Positions 61,747-64,000 of a stretch of DNA of 64,000 nt are shown here, one piece after another (within the stretch, counting starts at the first letter, position 1; every line of letters starts with the position of its first letter). The stretch covers positions 86,035-150,034 of the forward strand of contig NZ_JAVHUW010000084.1 in the NCBI RefSeq assembly GCF_030954495.1, written 5' to 3'. This stretch comes from Candidatus Desulfosporosinus nitrosoreducens (GTDB lineage: Bacteria; Bacillota; Desulfitobacteriia; Desulfitobacteriales; Desulfitobacteriaceae). Below the pieces are notes generated by a model. The model saw nothing but the letters and a program-made list of their open reading frames with translations, had not been told where the DNA came from and did not search any database. Position numbers and translations under genes: made by a program.

Positions 61747-62277
61747 ATGAAAGAAAAACTATTGAGAACTGATACCAAGGCATTAGTAGGCTCAGTCATT
61801 ATCGGGATTGTTTTCGTGATTATGGAACAGGTGACGGGACGCATCGACGGCATCTTAGATCCTACGCTCTTGTTGCTTAATGGAACATGCTGGGCCTTTT
61901 TTACCGGTCTCATTGTGTTAATGTACCAACAACCTGCCGGTATTATTGCCGGGTTAGTAGAAGCGATTATCGCTATGGCCACAGCCTACTCGCCCCTGGC
62001 CTTTTTCTTCTTATTCGCCAATACTATCGGCTCAGTGGCTTACTCCTTAATAGCCAGAAATCTTTCGATGGAGAAATTGAGCCACCATCTATTGGCTCAG
62101 ATCGCTTGTAATGTTACCGGCAACTTATGCGTTACCATCGGTTTAATTTATGTTGTTCATCTCGACTGGAAGATCGCCCTCTTATCGTCTGCTTTAACGG
62201 CCTTGGTAGGAACTATTGTGGCGGGAATCCTGACGAAACGTGTTTATGGCAGTTTGAAAAAATCAGCCTTGCTTTAA
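61747..62277 (+). CDS. ECF transporter S component (probable cobalamin/precursor binding)
   Basis: A 176-residue protein with six hydrophobic segments (SVIIGIVFVIMEQVTG, LLNGTCWAFFTGLIVL, AGIIAGLVEAIIAMAT, FLFANTIGSVAYSLIA), the size and topology of an S component. ATG 61747 follows AGGAGGAG; a TTG at 61744 is adjacent. Its ligand is inferred from cobalamin-riboswitch control of the operon: cobalamin, cobinamide or dimethylbenzimidazole. The order ATPase-T-S in one transcript makes this a dedicated transporter. Confidence 0.8.
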   Translation: MKEKLLRTDTKALVGSVIIGIVFVIMEQVTGRIDGILDPTLLLLNGTCWAFFTGLIVLMYQQPAGIIAGLVEAIIAMATAYSPLAFFFLFANTIGSVAYSLIARNLSMEKLSHHLLAQIACNVTGNLCVTIGLIYVVHLDWKIALLSSALTALVGTIVAGILTKRVYGSLKKSALL

Positions 62278-62311
62278 AGGCTGACATTTAATTTTTTAGG
62301 GGGCGACTAAG

Positions 62312-63694
62312 TTGGAGCAGGATTTGAGAGGATTTATTGAACGAGTAAAAGCCCGCAATCCCGCAGATGTTGTTCGGGTGCGGGAAGAGATTGACCCCAG
62401 GTATGAGATAAGCACGCTGATCATGGAATTGGAAAAAGCCCGCCGCTATCCGCTGACGATTTTTGATAACGTCAAAGGGCAGGACATTTCTGTTGTCACC
62501 AATGTCTTGGCTCCTCGTGAAAGGCTGGCTTTAGCTCTGGGCGTTGCTCCCAGCGATTTGGCGGCCGAATTTTCCAAGCGCATTAATCAGCGGCTTGACC
62601 CGGTGGAAGTGAGGGAGGCTCCTTTTCGAGAGAATGTCTTTCTTGGTTCCGAGGTTGATCTCTACAAATTGCCCATTCTAACCCATTTTCCCATTGATGC
62701 CGGACCCTATATTACCGCGGGGCTGGTTATAGCCAAAGACCCGGAGACAGGAGTTGAAACCGGGGGCTATCACCGGATGCAGCTAAAAGGGCAAGATAAA
62801 TTGGGCATAAGTCTTCATTCCCGGCAACGTTTATGGGAGTATTTCCGCCGTTCCGAAGAACTCGGCAAATCCCTTGAAGCGACGGTTGTTCTGGGCATTC
62901 ATCCTAATATTTCCATGGGTTCCATGGCCTTAGTTCCTTACAATCTTGGCAAGTATGCAGCGATGGGAGGATTGTTCGGCGCTCCTTTGCAGGTTGCCCG
63001 CTGCAGGACGGTTGATTTGCTGGTGCCTGCTTATGCCGAGATAATCCTCGAAGGAGAAATCCTCGCGGGGGAACGGGAAGCTGAGGGGCCTTTTGCCGAG
63101 TTTACCAACTATGCCTGTTACCGGAGTACGGAAAACGTTTTTAGGGTTAAGGCTATACAGTACCGCAATAAGCCGCTCTTCCAGGACATTACGCCGGGTA
63201 TGAGCTCAGAGCACATTACGATTGTCGGTGTGCAGCGGGAGGGGGATGTCCTGAATGCCCTGAACAGAACCTTGCCTAATGTCAAAAATGTTCACGCGCC
63301 TATTTCCGCCTGCGGCTTATTTCACTGCTATATTTCCCTGAAAAAAATAGCGGAGGGGCAGGCTCAGCAAGCTATTTTCACAGCCTTCTCCGTAGATCAC
63401 AATCTCAAGATGGTGGTCGTTGTCGATGAGGATGTGGACGTTTTTGACGAACGGCAGGTTCTCTGGGCTATGGCCACCCGTCTTCAGGCAGACCGGGGGG
63501 TGACGATCGTGCCCCAGCATATGGGTATGGGCTGCACCTTAGATCCTTCGAGCGACGAGCTGAGCCGAACCTCCAAAATGGGCATTGATGCCACGAAACC
63601 ACTCTCCGGCTTTGCTCCCACGGTGGAAATAGCGGCCGAGGCTCAAAAGCAGATTCAGCGTTTCCTGGGGTCCTTTGGTTTATCCGATGACTAA
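62312..63694 (+). CDS. UbiD-family decarboxylase (prenylated-FMN dependent)
   Basis: A 460-residue enzyme of the UbiD family with AERSKRIN-like AAEFSKRINQ, GSMALVPYNLGKYAAMGG, and the EIILEGEILAGEREAEGPF segment that holds the catalytic Glu-Arg-Glu set. It removes or adds CO2 on aromatic or unsaturated acids with prenylated FMN; no UbiX (prenyltransferase) is in the window. TTG 62312 follows AGGGGGCG and is 34 bp after the S-component stop. The last codons (LSDD) and the TAA lie inside repeat A copy 3, so the gene end was made by that repeat. Confidence 0.9.
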   Translation: MEQDLRGFIERVKARNPADVVRVREEIDPRYEISTLIMELEKARRYPLTIFDNVKGQDISVVTNVLAPRERLALALGVAPSDLAAEFSKRINQRLDPVEVREAPFRENVFLGSEVDLYKLPILTHFPIDAGPYITAGLVIAKDPETGVETGGYHRMQLKGQDKLGISLHSRQRLWEYFRRSEELGKSLEATVVLGIHPNISMGSMALVPYNLGKYAAMGGLFGAPLQVARCRTVDLLVPAYAEIILEGEILAGEREAEGPFAEFTNYACYRSTENVFRVKAIQYRNKPLFQDITPGMSSEHITIVGVQREGDVLNALNRTLPNVKNVHAPISACGLFHCYISLKKIAEGQAQQAIFTAFSVDHNLKMVVVVDEDVDVFDERQVLWAMATRLQADRGVTIVPQHMGMGCTLDPSSDELSRTSKMGIDATKPLSGFAPTVEIAAEAQKQIQRFLGSFGLSDD

Positions 63695-63807
63695 TCCGCT
63701 CTAAGACTCCCGCGCTTTGGCAAGCGGTGAGTTAAGAGCGGCTAAGTCCCTGGATAAGCGCGACTAAGATTCAGATGGAGTAAAACTCCACCTGAATCAA
63801 GTCTTCT
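63680..63807 (+). repeat. Repeat A, copy 3 (tandem unit 1)
   Basis: A 128-bp unit from TTATCC to the next TTATCC. It contains CCGCTCT/AGAGCGG, an apical GCTTTGGCAAGC, GGATAA closing the left half, and GATTCAGATGGAG / CTCCACCTGAATC. Its first 15 bp are the end of the UbiD coding region. Confidence 0.9.
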
Positions 63808-63933
63808 TTATCCGATGACTAATCCGCTCTAAGACTCCCGCTTTGGCAAGCGGTGAGTCAAGAGCGGCTAAGTCCCTGGATAAGTGCGACTAGGATTCAG
63901 TTGGAGTAAAACTCCACCTGAATCAAGTCTTCT
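63808..63933 (+). repeat. Repeat A, copy 4 (tandem unit 2)
   Basis: A 126-bp unit, nearly identical to unit 1, with small changes such as GAGTCAAGAGCGG for GAGTTAAGAGCGG and CAGTTGGAG for CAGATGGAG. The changed bases lie mostly in loops or opposite mismatches. Confidence 0.9.
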
Positions 63934-64000
63934 TTATCCTCTGACTAATCCGCTCTAAGACTCCCGCTTTGCCAAGCGGTGAGTCAAGAGCGGCTAAGTC
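63934..64000 (+). repeat. Repeat A, copy 5 (tandem unit 3, cut by the window edge)
   Basis: Starts with TTATCC and continues through GACTAATCCGCTCTAAGACT and the apical GCTTTGCCAAGC to AAGTC at the last base. The array therefore goes on past the right edge. Confidence 0.88.

Noticed and set aside
63680..64000. CRISPR array
   Set aside because: Units of 126-128 bp repeat end to end with no unique spacers, and single copies exist elsewhere; this is a tandem structured repeat.

Overview
The window looks like the chromosome of an anaerobic, spore-forming Firmicute of the Peptococcaceae (Desulfosporosinus or Desulfitobacterium type). This is inferred from gene content: rubredoxin, desulfoferrodoxin and rubrerythrin side by side, corrinoid methyltransferase genes with a RACo-type activator, two cobalamin riboswitches, a SulP anion transporter, TTG/GTG starts behind strong Shine-Dalgarno sites, and YkcB/YkcC/GtrA/GalU-like envelope genes. 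No rRNA, tRNA, CRISPR array, prophage or intact insertion sequence was found.

Layout. 1-254: end of a PucR-type regulator. 305-12420: a promoter, a folded leader and one long run of genes that together spell the reductive pyrimidine pathway (dihydropyrimidine dehydrogenase, dihydropyrimidinase, two M20 amidohydrolases, omega-aminotransferase, iron alcohol dehydrogenase), followed by an ABC importer with an NMT1/THI5-like binding protein. 12768-21813: scattered single genes (VOC protein, Tat-exported protein, G1 peptidase, Ste24-like M48 protease, SulP permease, a zinc-finger/alpha-CTD mini protein, polysaccharide deacetylase). 22352-28675: envelope polymer glycosylation (two GT-C proteins, a polyprenyl-phosphate GT2, GtrA flippase, GalU). 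28745-37819: two DUF6385-like proteins, one built on 34-residue repeats, bracketing four large glycosyltransferases; this looks like a surface or spore glycoprotein with its own modification enzymes.

38496-39630: oxidative-stress operon (rubredoxin, superoxide reductase, rubrerythrin). 39971-42989: cobalamin riboswitch with terminator, then cbiMNQO for cobalt uptake. 43530-46652: small Gly-rich protein, Crp/Fnr regulator, PNPOx-fold protein, DUF1638 protein, ferritin-like protein. 46973-54249: corrinoid protein, three UroD-family methyltransferases, RACo-type activator, CobW GTPase and a heavy-metal permease. 54327-59178: mostly single-gene units (nitroreductase, DinB, tautomerase, M28 peptidase, GNAT, membrane proteins). 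59238-63694: second cobalamin riboswitch, an ECF transporter (double ATPase, EcfT, S component) and a UbiD-family decarboxylase.

Cobalt uptake, corrinoid or vitamin uptake and the corrinoid methyl-transfer operon fit one theme: B12-dependent one-carbon metabolism. The most unusual items are a dispersed, highly structured repeat of about 126-131 bp (five copies seen, three of them in a tandem array running off the right edge and supplying the stop codon of the UbiD gene), the DUF6385/glycosyltransferase locus, the folded leader of the pyrimidine cluster, a DPD-like enzyme without its NAD(P)H/FAD module, and an ECF ATPase whose first half has lost the catalytic Glu and His.
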